Assembly (NCBI GenBank): GCA_024500155.1
Contig: CM044857.1
Coordinates: 49,734,001-49,798,000 of the forward strand
DNA: 64,000 nucleotides
Direction of reading: 5' to 3'
Origin: Chenopodium formosanum
Taxonomy: Eukaryota > Streptophyta > Magnoliopsida > Caryophyllales > Amaranthaceae
How positions within the stretch are numbered: the first letter of the stretch is position 1; the number at the start of each line of letters is the position of its first letter. Under the pieces are notes generated by a model. It was not told the origin of the DNA, did no database searches, and saw only the letters and a list, made by a program, of their open reading frames with translations. Of this stretch, positions 35,524 to 47,470 are shown piece after piece. A program made the translations under genes and the position numbers.

Positions 35524-37942
35524 ATATCCATTCTTTTTAAATAAATCTAATAAGGTTAGACCATAAACTAAATCACTTTATATATGCATGGTTGTTCTAA
35601 ATTTACATGAGCGCAATGCGTAAAGTGAAATTTCAGAAAACATATACACCAACTTATAATATAATATCATTTAGAATATGCCTGAATGAAGGCTGAGGTA
35701 CGATCAGAATCTTTCTTCTTACCTTTAAAAAAAATAAAAATTAGAATATACCTGAAAAGCTGAAATTTTATTTGATTATAGTCTTGGATCAGCTCATGAG
35801 TGGTACGTTGGGTTAGGGCCCACCTCAAACAAGGTATTAGGATTTGGGCCAAAACGCAAACAGGCTTGCCTGAGTGGAGTTTATTATTCTATTCAAAATC
35901 TTTTTCCCGCTAAAGCTTTTGGATTGGGCTAAATTAATATAGCATCTCTAAAATTAAACTAACCGATTTTTTTTAACCATCAAAGTGAAATGATTACATG
36001 CTAATTGAATTTCAGGGCTCATCCGTTTTTGTTTTTTTTTTTGCTCATATTATGTGTAACAAATGAGGTTTAAATTTATTTGTGAGTGTTGAATAGATAG
36101 AGAAAGATAGTGTTGTATATGATGAGAATATGACTCAACTTTTATAAAGTAGGAATCACTCATAAAACTACTATTGTAACCTCTATTGAATACGGCATAT
36201 CAATTGTCATTCAAATCGGTAATTCAGTACTTGTATATTGGTGTTTGTTTGTTACTTTGGACAATTTAGAGGAAAAAATTTATTGGCTTACTTGAAGATT
36301 GTTGCTTCTTTTATTCATTATTAAACGAATTGTTTGTGTAAATGTCAAAATGTTATGTACAATTCTATTGATGAGGAAAATTATATTCGTCATCACAACT
36401 CATAACTCATAATACGAATTGGCACATATTTGGTCATTCCAAAGAAAATAAATTATATCTTCATGAAATTCTAACCTTAGATATTGGATACCTTTGTTTT
36501 TTTAAGAAAGAAAAAAAATAATTTGAGACATAGACAAAAATGAAATAATGCAAATAAAATGTGGCGGAAGTAAACATGAAACTAATTTGTAGGTAGATTT
36601 GGGCGTTGGGTGAAGTCTAACTATCAAATTTGGCCATTTGAGAAAATATTTTAGATTTATAATTAATAAAATTCCTAAAACTAGTAAGTCATAAATAAAG
36701 AGGGAGAAGATCAATATAGATTAAGCACAAAAAAGGAAATATAAAAGTATAGTAACGCGTTAGTGATTACGTACCCAATTGTGAGACAACTTTCCGTGAA
36801 AGTCACCAATTATCCATTACGTGGCAAAGGATAAGGTGGCTGTTACTTGGTGAAGAATCACCAGCATGTTAGATTCTAGATGACATCTGATGTGTCAAAA
36901 TAAAATGCCCTTTTTCTTTTAAAGAAGAAGATGATTGGTTTGGTGAAGCGAGTTTATCCGGCTTGTTCTTTCTCTTTGTTCTTTTTGCTTACGCGTATTC
37001 CACGTACTTTTCTTGGTTCCCACCATCCTACCTGTCATTTTACTTCCCCACGTGCCACATCATTGTATTATTATTTTATGGAATACTGAATAATAATAAT
37101 ACTTCGTAATGTAATACTCGTAATGAAATACGTAACCTTAACCTCACAAACCTACATATAATAAGCTAAAATAGTTGAAGAAAAAAATACATGAATATAC
37201 TTGCACAAATAGATATATAATGCAAAGTGTATTGTTAGAATATTAGGGAAATTATCTCGTATTTGATATATTTCATGTTGATAATCTTAATATATACGAA
37301 GTAATATAAAGTATGAGTACTTTAGTAAGTAATATTTTAGGACACCTAATTGTATAATATATTTTTAACATAATCTTCCAACCCCATCCCTGAACTTGCA
37401 CAAATGGAAGATCTTCACCGTACAATACTTTTACCTTATTAAAGGAACATTAATAATGGGGCAAAATGCCAAGTATTTTCTGTATTATATATACAACTGT
37501 TTATACATAAAATATTGTCGACAAAAGTGCTCCAATATGCTATAATTTTATGATAGAATTGGAAGTTATTTTATACGGCAATTACTAAATCCAACTCTTA
37601 TCCTAAGGGAATAAAAAAGGCCAAAAAAAAGAACAAAAAGAAAAGAAAATGATGGTTGAGAAGACCCAAATAAAAAAAAAAATTAAAAAAACTTTGGTCT
37701 CACGAGTTGTTTTCCTTAGGGCCGTTACCAAGTAAACAAGTCCCTTTTCCCTCTAAAACTATTCAACCTAATGACATGAGAATGTAATAAATATAAATAG
37801 CTTTCTTAGACTAAATCCCACCCCCAAATTCATAATCTTTTTTCTTCATTCATCTTTTTTAATTCTCCACAAACTTCTTCACTAATCCACCATTTTCATC
37901 ATCCTCAAATTTTTTCATTAATTTTCCAATTCCAACATTATT
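35524..37942. other. Intergenic DNA and distal promoter of the NT-C2 gene
   Basis: No gene seen. ACGT-core elements occur upstream of the plus-strand gene, including ACGTGG near 36820 and a G-box CACGTG inside CCCCACGTGCCAC at 37045-37057. They are more than 1 kb from the ATG, so regulation through them is only a possibility. From about 37840 the sequence becomes pyrimidine-rich, as in plant leaders. Confidence 0.45.
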
Positions 37943-37960
37943 CCCCCCCCCCCCCCCCCC

Positions 37961-38000
<40 letters not shown>
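37943..38000 (+). repeat. C19-A39 double homopolymer
   Basis: Nineteen C residues (37943-37961) followed directly by 39 A residues (37962-38000), ending 129 bases before the ATG of the NT-C2 gene. It probably lies in the 5' UTR or core promoter. Such tracts are highly slippage-prone and their lengths may be wrong in the assembly. Confidence 0.9.
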
Positions 38001-38001
<1 letters not shown>

Positions 38002-38129
38002 ACATAAAGACTTAATCTTTCTTTGCATAGATTGATTAATTACACCATTTTCTACCCAAAAAAAACAAAAAAACAGAGCATTTTTCTCTGTTTTTCCTCC
38101 TCTATTTTAGTACAATTTGGATTGAAAAG

Positions 38130-41100
38130 ATGGCAATTTGGTCAGGAAAAGGATCAACAACAAAGAAATTCCAAGTAAAATTGAAGGGATTAAAGCTTGA
38201 AGGATTACCAATTTTAGAAAAAGAAAGAGTAAAAATGGCAATTGAAGTGATTTGGGAAGGAGCTCAAAAGTCTGGATTTTCTTCATTATACAAGAAATCT
38301 CATCAAAATCGAACTGTATTCTCCAATGAAATTGAGCTTCTGAAATTAGGTGAACCCATTGAATGGAGCAATGAATTCGATCATATTTGCAGTTTTTCAA
38401 TCAATTCTAAGGAGCCCACTTCATTTGCTCCTTGGATTGTTTCATTCCACATACTTTCGGTAAGTTTTTTACTTGCTCTGTTTTTTTAATGAGCATAATT
38501 AATTATTTGAAAGTTTTATGTGTTATGAATAGTTTATTTTAGATGTTTACATTTTCGGGGTTACTTAGCTTAATGTTTGTATAGAATAAACTCGTTGTAT
38601 ACTAGTTTTGTCGCAATATATTTACCAATAATTTTACTCTTTCTCTCAACTGCTTTAGTTAAGCATGTTTATATGTATGCAAATATAAAATTGGATTTTT
38701 CTTGATTTGAGAAAAAGGGGTGGAATCATTTTTGTGGATTTGTTTGTTTGTATTTATCCCCCAATTTAGTTGGAAATATTTTCTAAGATTTTATATTTAT
38801 ATTAAAATACTTTCCCGTGTTTAAAAAGCATTATAGCATATACTTTGTACTTCGTATTTTGATAAATTAAATACTCCGTATAATTTTATCGTTGTATTAA
38901 TTTGGCGTAATTATGAATGTTGAAATGATATAATTATATTACCTTTGGCTAATTTTACAGGGGAAGAGTGAAGAAACGTCATCATCATTAACATCATCAA
39001 GCGGTAAAATGCAAGTAATAGGGAAGACAAAATTAAATTTAGGAGAATTAGCTTCTAATAAGGAGGCGCAAATTCAGCAAAATTTACCCATTTCTTTAGA
39101 ATTGGATGGAGTTTCCATGGAACCTTCTCTTCAAGTAAGCAACATTATTATCATTTTTCTTAGTTTGCCTTTTATCATACAAAAATGATTACTAATTATA
39201 TGCTTTATTTAGCTAGAAATGGCTTAAAGTTGGAGAATCGAATGCTCATATGCTCGTTTTGTCTAAAATTAATAATGCGACAACTGAATACAGATAGAGT
39301 GAACATTAACTTAAAGTGGAATCTTATGAGTACTGTTAAGATTATTGTTACGAACTTTTCATTTTCTTATAACTATAGAAAAGACTTGATGAAAAAGGAA
39401 TTCAACCAAAAAAAACTTAAGAAAGACAAGAATGAAGGAAAAGGTTAGCATAGATTCTGTATAGTAGACCAATATTAAAGATTTAGTATAATTTCATGTG
39501 ACCATAGTTGTCTGGTCAATGATTTCCGTTGCAATAAGCCAACCTCAATTGACGAATTCTTTGTACTCAATCAACATCCTCTGCCCTAAGTTATTATATA
39601 ACTTTCTTGTCAAACTTTGTTATAAACTTATAATATATCGTGATACCAATGTGTTTGTTTTATTCGTATGAATATAATTCGGAGTATATCCTTGTGCTAT
39701 TAATCAAATAAAAATACTTTAATAAGGCCAATATGATTAAGTAATCATCATTTTGTTTGGGAGTCAAATACAAAACTAACATTATAGTTTTATAATCCAT
39801 GTCTAGAAACCAAGATGATTAAACGACTAAAATTAATACAAAAAGTTACACGTCTCTTGAGCAAGAGAAAAAGGCAGAACATAGAATTATTATTGTTCTA
39901 CCTCAATTTATTTAATTATTTTTAAAGGTTGACTTTACTCATCAAAGTACATTGAAATTTGTCATATACAACTATACAAGTACTTGTCAAACTATGTACG
40001 TACGTTTTTTTTTTTTTAATTATAATGTGAAATGTCATACATAACCTTATTTTAATTGGTAATGTCTTTGTCTAGACTATTTTTTAAATTGTTTTCGGTT
40101 GTTATAATGTCTTAACTTAAAAATGAAGTAGAGAAGTTTAGAGTATTTGATCAAATAATTATGATTAATTACTAATAAATACAAGTTTTTTTCAGAAAAA
40201 ATGATGACTTTCGATTTAAGGTTATATCATTGAATGTTAGATATATGCCGATATTTCATATGTCTAACATTGAATGTGTTATAAGTAGATGTAATTACTA
40301 CAATATAAACTAAAAATGTTAGTGATTGAAATCATGCATTAATGAACATAAAAAATCATGCATTAATGAACATAAAAATATTGCTACTGAATATTAAGAA
40401 AGAGTACGAGTAAAGATGATGAGTTCTCCTGAGCCAAAACTAACCTTGAAAATGCAATATTGCACTAATGCAGGTAGTTGTGAGCTTGATAGAGATGAAA
40501 AACACCTCACACTCGCGTACATTATCTCACGACTCGTTCGGAATCGTACAAAACTCGAGTGACCAAGCGAGTTTGCTAAGGAGAGTTAATAGTCAAGGGG
40601 CTTCATTAACACAAGAGAAGGCTAAGAAAAACAAGCCTAGGCTATTTGGGAAACAACTTAGTTTGAAGAACTCGGGAGAGTCTTTAGCTACTACATTCAA
40701 CTCCGAGAATGAGTACGTGGTTGTAGCATCCAGCAACAAAAGCGGCGATGAGTCAAACAACTCGATGACTGAGTCGAAGAGCTCGATGAGCTCGGAGACT
40801 CAGTTGGACTTGGTGAAGAAAGGAGGGTTTTGGAAATGGAAGAGAAGAAAATCCATGAAGAAAGTTGATCCCAAGGCTGAATCTATTGTGGTATGTATAC
40901 CTTTGCTTAAACCATCTATTGTGGTATGTATACCTTTGCTTAAACTATGTTTCACATAATACAACGAACCTTGATTAATATGCATTTTGATCTTCACACG
41001 AGTAAAAAGAATAGAGTATAGAGATACAGCAGGATATACGGTTAGTTGGCATAGTTTAATTTAGAAAGATTAATAGTCAAAGTTTTGCATATGATGAGAA

Positions 41101-43055
41101 TTTTTTTTTTCGAAAGAAAGATTTTAATTCATCACATGCACAAAATTTGGAAAATAAGGTTTGGTAGCAACAATATTGTCAATATATAGCTACATGTCAC
41201 TAATCATTATATCTACAACAAGAAAAAACTAATCTGCCTTTTAATAATTATTACTCCATTTTTAGGAAAATGTCTTCCTCCTAAAAATAAACCTAATGAG
41301 GACTTAAGGAGTCAATATTCAGACTTTCAAAGACATTAAGTAGGGCCTTAATAATCAAAGTGCACACAACAAGAGTGGAAATGCTAATAAGGGGGCCCCA
41401 TCTATGCTTAAAAACACACAAACATCAATGTAGATGAGTCCCACAAATTTTGTTTTTGTAAAAGGGCATAGCATAAAATGTCAATGAACACAAAGGCTGG
41501 CAAAACAATCCAGTTTTTAGGGAGATTCATGCTTCCTCTTTTTTAAGGTTATGGGGTCATTTATGGATCCCACATTTCCTTTTTTCTTTGTTAATTATTT
41601 TGATGTTTATCTTCCTTTGAGTGGAGGGTAGGGTTCATAATTCCAAGGATATGCAATAATTTATACTACATCATGTTTTTGAACATTTGGAATCATAGTC
41701 TTTATATAGACATCCTTCCATATTAGTGTATGTTATACCACTAGCACCATCTTTGATGTGAGACCATCGAACTCCATTAGCCTTAGCGAATGGTCTATTC
41801 AAAAAGACCTAGATTTTTTCCTCCTTTATATCTCAAAATTTTTTATCAGTCCTTTATGTGCACATTATTAAAAAAATATCATTTAAGGCACCTGACGCAC
41901 CTAACACCATAGTCGGTGGTCTTTTAGCTACTACAAAAAGTTTAGGGTGCTTAATGCACCTAAGTCATACTTCAGGGTGTTACGGCCAATTTTGCTTATA
42001 AAAAAAACCTTTGCTATTGTAAGGCATGTTGATGTGGATTCTTTAATGCAATAACATTTTAGTTACTTTTTGAGTCAATAATGCTACACTGAAATTATTT
42101 TGCATTTATATGAGCAATCTTTAATATATGCACAATCATTTTGCAGGATGCTGATGCTGAGAAGTCTTGTAATCCTAGCAGTTGGGAGGAAAGGGAATTG
42201 GTGAGCAGAGATGGGAAAACAAAGCTCAAAGCCAGTGTGTTTTTCGCCTCGTTTGACCAACGAAGTGAGAAGGCAGCAGGGGAGAGTGCATGCGCTGCAA
42301 TTGTGGCAATCATCGCCCACTGGCTCCAACTCAACAGAGTCATGTCGTTGACAGGACCGGTGTTTGATCGCCTCATCACTGAGGGCTCCTTAGAGTGGAG
42401 AAAGCTTTGCAATGACGAGTCAAACAACCCTGACCGCCATTTTGATCTTGAAACCATTATAAGTGCTGAACTCCGACCCCTTGCTGTTCTTTGGAACAAT
42501 TCTCGATTTGGGTTCTTCCATCCTGAGGAGTTCGACCACTTAAAAGACGCTGCTTCCTTCGATGAAATTTGGAAAGAAATCAATACAGACGTACATGAGT
42601 TAGAGCCAAGAGTCTATATTGTGAGGTGGAACGAGCATTTCTTTATACTAAAGGTTGAGGCTAACGCGAACTACATCATTGACTCCCTAGGAGAGCGACT
42701 TTATGAAGGGTGCAACCAAGCATATGTCCTAAAATTTGATGATTCAACATTAATGCTTGAGCAGAACGACAAGGAAAAGGAGGAGAAAGGCGAAGATAAG
42801 GTGATTTGTAGAGGAAAGGAGTGTTGTAGGGAGTACATGAAGAGGTTTTTAGCCGCTATTCCGCTGAGAGAGCTAAAAGAAGAAGAGGCTAAGGGTAAAA
42901 CAATTGATGTGTTTGCATTGTACAAGAGGCTACAGATTGATTTCCATCTGAGTTCTAACAATTCTTCCGCTGCTTCTACAGCTAATACTTCTATTACACC
43001 CTCTCCTGATACTGAGCCTCACTTTCTTGGTGATACTGAATATGTACAGATTTAG
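38130..43055 (+). CDS. NT-C2 (EEIG1/EHBP1 N-terminal) domain protein, four exons
   Basis: Exons 38130-38459, 38961-39134, 40474-40890 and 42147-43055, all joined in phase 0, give 609 residues. The N-terminal ~165 residues (KKFQVKLKGLKLEGLPILEK ... VVVSLIEMKN) form an NT-C2 domain, a C2-like fold thought to bind membranes. The middle is Ser/Lys-rich (KSSMSSET, KWKRRKSMKK) and likely disordered. The last exon carries the conserved C-terminal domain of this plant family (ESACAAIVAIIAHWLQ, EWRKLC, HFDLETII, FGFFHPEEFD, IDSLGERLYEG). The molecular function of the plant family is not established, so no symbol is given. Donors and acceptors are canonical GT-AG. The exon 3 donor is duplicated 33 bases downstream (see 40881). 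Confidence 0.88.
40881..40946 (+). repeat. 33-bp tandem duplication of the exon 3 splice donor
   Basis: Positions 40881-40913 and 40914-40946 are identical at 32 of 33 bases. Each holds the end of the exon (TCTATTGTG) and a donor GTATGT. The unit is a multiple of three and has no stop, so use of the second donor would add eleven residues (VCIPLLKPSIV) in frame. Confidence 0.9.
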
Positions 43056-44763
43056 ACTATAGTTTCATTGTGTATAATTCTTGTTATTAATTTGTTTTGC
43101 TTAGAAACTTAGTTTAGGACAAGAAAACCTCTTGGATGTGCTGGTGAGAAGTTCAATTCTGACCATTTTTCAATTGATTGAAAAGTTTTGTCCATACAAT
43201 TGAGAATAATTAATAATAAAAAAAAAAAAAAAAATTACTCCCTTCATCCTAAACATCTTCAGAAATTGTCAAGCAAACATGTCGCGATTTCAAATTAGAG
43301 TTCTTTTGACCTAATTTTCTACATTTTACATCATGAATCTTCGTCGTCACTTAACCACAAACTCTAGATTTCTCTTACGAAAATCTATAGTCCAAGATAC
43401 AAACTCGGAATAAAAAAAAAAACTTCAAACAATTAACATGTTAGGTACCTAACACACTTATCATAGATCCTCACTCTTCAACAGCCGCAGAATAGGAAAA
43501 AGATAGGGAGCAAAAGTCTATTGATTAAGCTAATGAAACTTTAACCAATGTTGTTTCACTTTACCATAGCAAATTAACCTTAAGCCCACATAATTCCCTG
43601 CCTTGCCTCGAGTTAATGAAATCTTCCTCAACATAATGAAGTGTGAGGTGTGACTGATCAAAGGCACTTTGAGGGACCAATAATGTTATGGTTATGTACT
43701 TATGTTATGTTGTTGGTGGGTCATTATATTGTCCACTTTTGAGATGTTATCCACCATTTTTACTTGTTAACCAGACAAATTTCCCTGACCATATATTTTT
43801 TTCATTTTTTATTTAACATATACTTTAGATTTTTATAAGATTTTAAACCCTTTTATTAACATTGGCTAGTCTATTCCAAACATCAAAAAAAAGTTCAAAC
43901 TTTGGGCCACCCTCAAATTTACCTTGGAAAATTTTTTCAATTTTTATTTTATTTTATTTATTTAAAGAGACTAGAAAAAGACATCTCTTTGCACCCCAAG
44001 CACACAAGCCAAACCACCCCATTCTTCCCCACAACAAAAAAAGTCAATTAAACTCTCACAAATCTTTCTAAAAACCCCCTTTTTTTTAAATCCATCAATT
44101 TCTTAAGTTGCACAAAAGTTCAGCTTATAATTTGTCTTTGCTTAATCTGTGCAACAACAACAAAAAAAAATATCCACCACCTGGCACTCTTATTCATCAC
44201 ACATGTCTTTAAAAATCAGAAATGAATTATATGGTCTAATCGACTCTTACGAGATTTTCTATTTTTCCAACTTAGCCAGAGGTCTTGGTTTCTTTCAAAC
44301 CATGGAGCGTCATCTAGTTCAAATCTAGATTAGTCGGAATCTAATGGGTTGTGATCACATTTATATGTCTATACCAATAGTCCAAAATTTTCAACTTTCA
44401 GCTGAGTTTTCGGATACAAATTACAAAAATGTATAGACTTCCTCAAATTGCAGAATAACATTATGGACCAAAGAAATAGGCAGCCATTAAGTTCGAGGTA
44501 ATAATCAATGTTTGAGAATTGAAAGTCTGATTAAATTAAATGATACAAACTCATCAAAAGAGTGATGCAGCCGAAATCAACACATCTGTTACAACAGTTA
44601 TGTACAAAATTCATGGTTTTTCAGAAGACTCATCCTAGCAAATGGCACAGCTGAAACAACCCAAATGGGAAAGCATTCCGCAATATGAAACTACTACATT
44701 TTTACATAAACAACGCCGACTAACCTGAAGTTCTCTACGCATCTACTAAAGGCGGGATAGCTA
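43056..44763. other. Convergent 3' flanks of the NT-C2 and KIX genes
   Basis: About 1.7 kb between two convergently read genes. It should hold both 3' UTRs and polyadenylation sites. An A-run lies at about 43219-43234, followed by a Stowaway-like start (TACTCCCTTCATCC near 43236) whose partner end I could not find. No further gene seen. Confidence 0.5.
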
Positions 44764-46645
44764 CTAACCTGTAGTACTTGTTCCTTCATTAGAGTAAGTT
44801 GGCAAGAACTTTGGCTCCCACGGATAACTCGGATCCTTCATTTGATCAACTGCCTTACGCTTCCTTACCATCAAATTTACATCCAAACTCTCATCTCTAG
44901 AACCAGCATTGTTCTTATGATACAAGGAAAATCTCTCTATAGACTCATGCTTAGAACCCACAACACTTACTTTCTCTTGAAAACCATTAATTTGAGCATC
45001 TTTCTCCTCCTGCATTGAAGGAAATCCCAAACGAAGAGATAAATCACACTCATTATTAGGTGGGTTGATAGATATATTTGGTTGGCGACTCCAATTCATT
45101 GTACTATCCTCACTACACAACGAAAAGTTTCGAGACATGTCAATTTCAGGGCGGTCATTGCTAACAGATCGTAAAGTAGAATGATCACCAAGCTTTAGTT
45201 GTGGCTCTATAGGTCGAGAGCAAGAACCATAATACAATGGATAAACAGCATATGACTGTGATGAAAATGAACCTTGACCAGGCAAGCAGTTTTGGCTAGA
45301 AAGGAAGGGTTCAATGTTTAAGCAACTTTTAACAGGAAGGACTAGATTTTGTGGCTCTTTTCCTCGAAAATTCGAGTAGTGAGGCACAAAGGATGGACAC
45401 GGCTTAGGATTTCCTTCAATTACATTGGATAAATCCGGATTCCCGGTCAAGTAACCTCTGGGGTGATTGTTTCTTTGGCTCCTTGAAGCCCTTCTAGGAA
45501 AACAACCTAAATGAAGAGCAGCTGCAGAAAGATGAGTCATATACTTTAATTGCATAATTCGAGCAAACATACACCTATCGGTCTTATAATCACCAAACCA
45601 AGAAAAGAAGCAGAACTTCTAAAATTTCACAGATTAAAATTACCCAAGTCTACAACAATAAACACTTACATACAAAAATGAACCCTAATCATCCCACTAA
45701 AACTAATGCGAACTAGCTTAGTTGGTAAAGTCTCGGGAGTTGTACCAAGACCTAGAATCGAATCTCGTTTGTATCTCATCAACTTCAAATTACATGCTAA
45801 AATCATCAAAATAATCAACACTTAGTTGGTAAATTATGCAATTTTTCTCAAAGCACTCAACTTTCTTTTCTTCATATTCACCAAATTGAAAAAAGAAGAG
45901 AGAGAAAATACCTTCAATACAAGGCTGCAAAAACTCCCCAGTATCTTCAGAGCACTCTTCACGGCGGATTATGGTGTTAATTGCATCATTTGCTCGATCC
46001 CACAGTGTTTTTGGATCCATATACTCAGCCTTAAAATAACCCACATTGTAATTTTTAACCAAAAATTGAAGTTTGAATTCAACAAGAAAAAACAATTAAA
46101 TAACCCTAATTGGGTGAAACATATAACAAGCTAAAAAGTAGTTACATTAATAACAACAATCGACTCGTGATTTTGTCATAAATTTTAACGTCATAACTAT
46201 ACTTGCCCTAAAGAATACATACATCAAACCTGAAAAAGTTACTAATTTTAATAATTAAAGAAAGGTTAAGGAAATGTGAACCTCAGAATTAGCTTTAGAG
46301 TAGATAATTTCCTCAGCTTTAAGAACAACAATGGGGAGTTTCTCTTGCCATTCTTTCTTCTTCTTTGTTGATGGACTATGAATCTCATTTGCAATCCTGA
46401 AAACCCCAATAAATTAAAAACAGGGGAATATCAGAAACAGAGGAATTAAAAACAGGGGAATATCAGAAACAGAGGAATTAAAAACAGGGGATTTTGTAAG
46501 TTTTTAGAGAGAGAAAGTAAAGGGTTAGAGAGAGAAAAAAAGACCTGAAAATTTCTTGAATAAGGGAGCCTCTAATGGGTTGGTGTCTTTCACTATGCCA
46601 AGCTCTTCTAACACACTCATAAGGCCTTGGACCTGGCCTTGGCAT
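44764..46645 (-). CDS. KIX8/KIX9: KIX-domain adaptor with EAR motif (KIX8/KIX9 type), four exons
   Basis: Exons in coding order: 46545-46645, 46282-46396, 45912-46029, 44764-45521. They total 1092 bases, giving 363 residues. The first ~105 residues (MPRPGPRPYECVRRAWHSER ... EWQEKLPIVVLKAEEIIYSK ... LWDRANDAINTII) are the plant KIX domain. An EAR-type motif DLSLRL lies near residue 271 and a basic nuclear-signal-like VRKRKAVD near 328. In Arabidopsis, KIX8 and KIX9 bridge the PEAPOD proteins to the corepressor TOPLESS and restrict meristemoid division and leaf size; both ends of that bridge are visible here. Regulation in this species is inference. The first two introns are short; the last (45522-45911) holds a SINE-like insertion. 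Confidence 0.9.
45705..45790 (+). mobile_element. tRNA-derived SINE-like fragment in KIX intron 3
   Basis: A box-A-like TAGCTTAGTTGG (45714-45725) is followed about 30 bases later by a box-B-like GAATCGAATCT (45755-45765), the internal RNA polymerase III promoter layout of tRNA-derived SINEs. No cloverleaf can be drawn, so it is not a tRNA gene. Its 3' end is unclear. Confidence 0.5.
46412..46490. repeat. 32-bp tandem repeat in KIX intron 1
   Basis: AATTAAAAACAGGGGAATAT plus twelve more bases occurs at 46412 and 46444, and a third partial copy begins at 46476. The array makes up about half of the 148-base intron (46397-46544), close to its acceptor in the sense of the gene. Confidence 0.9.
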
Positions 46646-47149
46646 TTTGAAACAGGGGAGGAGAGAGAAAGTAGAGAGAGAAAGAGAAGAAAGGAGAAGA
46701 TGATGAAGTTAGGGAAGAAGGAGAGTAAGTTTGGTTAGTGAGTACTCTATTTTTTTCAGTGAATGTTTTTGTGGGCTGAAATTTCTACTCTATGTTGTTG
46801 CTACTTTGCTAATGTGGGGGCAGTTAGCAGGTTTCACAATACTCACAAATAACTGAAATAAGTGAATAACAATGCCTTTTAGTTATTATAAATGTGTGAG
46901 AATTGAATTCAAATTCCAACTTTGCTAGGTTTTCATCAAGCTTCACCCTAACTATGCAATTGGGTATGTAAGTATGTTGCTTGAATATAGGGTATGTTAC
47001 TCGAATAAGGGTATGAGTGTCAATGCAGGTACACATCTAAGTATTCGATATGTCAAGGCTGATTATTTCAAACATGGAAACATCGACTAGAGTAGAGTTA
47101 ATGTATAATGATTTTTATTGTGCTTTAAGAATTGAATTTTTGAAAGATA
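46646..47149. promoter_or_regulatory. Upstream region of the KIX gene
   Basis: Directly upstream of the ATG, 46650-46735 is a long GA-rich stretch on plus, so CT-rich in the leader of the gene, a common plant 5' UTR trait. No other gene seen. Confidence 0.5.
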
Positions 47150-47470
47150 GGCCTTGTTTGGCAATTGCCTGCTGGCTGTTGGCTGATTTGATTGGCTGGT
47201 TTGACTGGCTGTTTGTATTGGCTTTTTTGTTGGTTGTTTGACTTTTTATTAATTTAAAAACATGGCTGGTAAAATTGGCTGTTGGATGTTATTAGTAACT
47301 TAGATAGCCAAAAGCCAAAAGTTACTCCAAATAACTTTTTCATTTTGACTTAAAAGTCAGTTTTTCAGCTGGCTGAAAAAGCCATTTACCAAACACAAAT
47401 TTTGAATGTTTGACCAAATGAAAAAGCCAAAAGTTAAAAGCTAATGAAAAGCTATTTACCAAACAAGCCC
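47150..47470. mobile_element. MITE with GGCCTTGTTTGGCAA ends, about 320 bp
   Basis: The left end GGCCTTGTTTGGCAA and the right end TTACCAAACAAGCCC are imperfect inverted repeats. The interior is full of TGGCTG/AAAGCCA words and non-coding. No certain target duplication was found; a PIF/Harbinger or hAT origin is possible. Confidence 0.6.

Noticed and set aside
42095..42583. 162-codon frame on minus
   Set aside because: It is opposite the conserved last exon of the NT-C2 gene; no family resemblance of its own.
45714..45765. tRNA gene
   Set aside because: Box-like words are present but acceptor and anticodon stems do not pair; treated as a SINE fragment.
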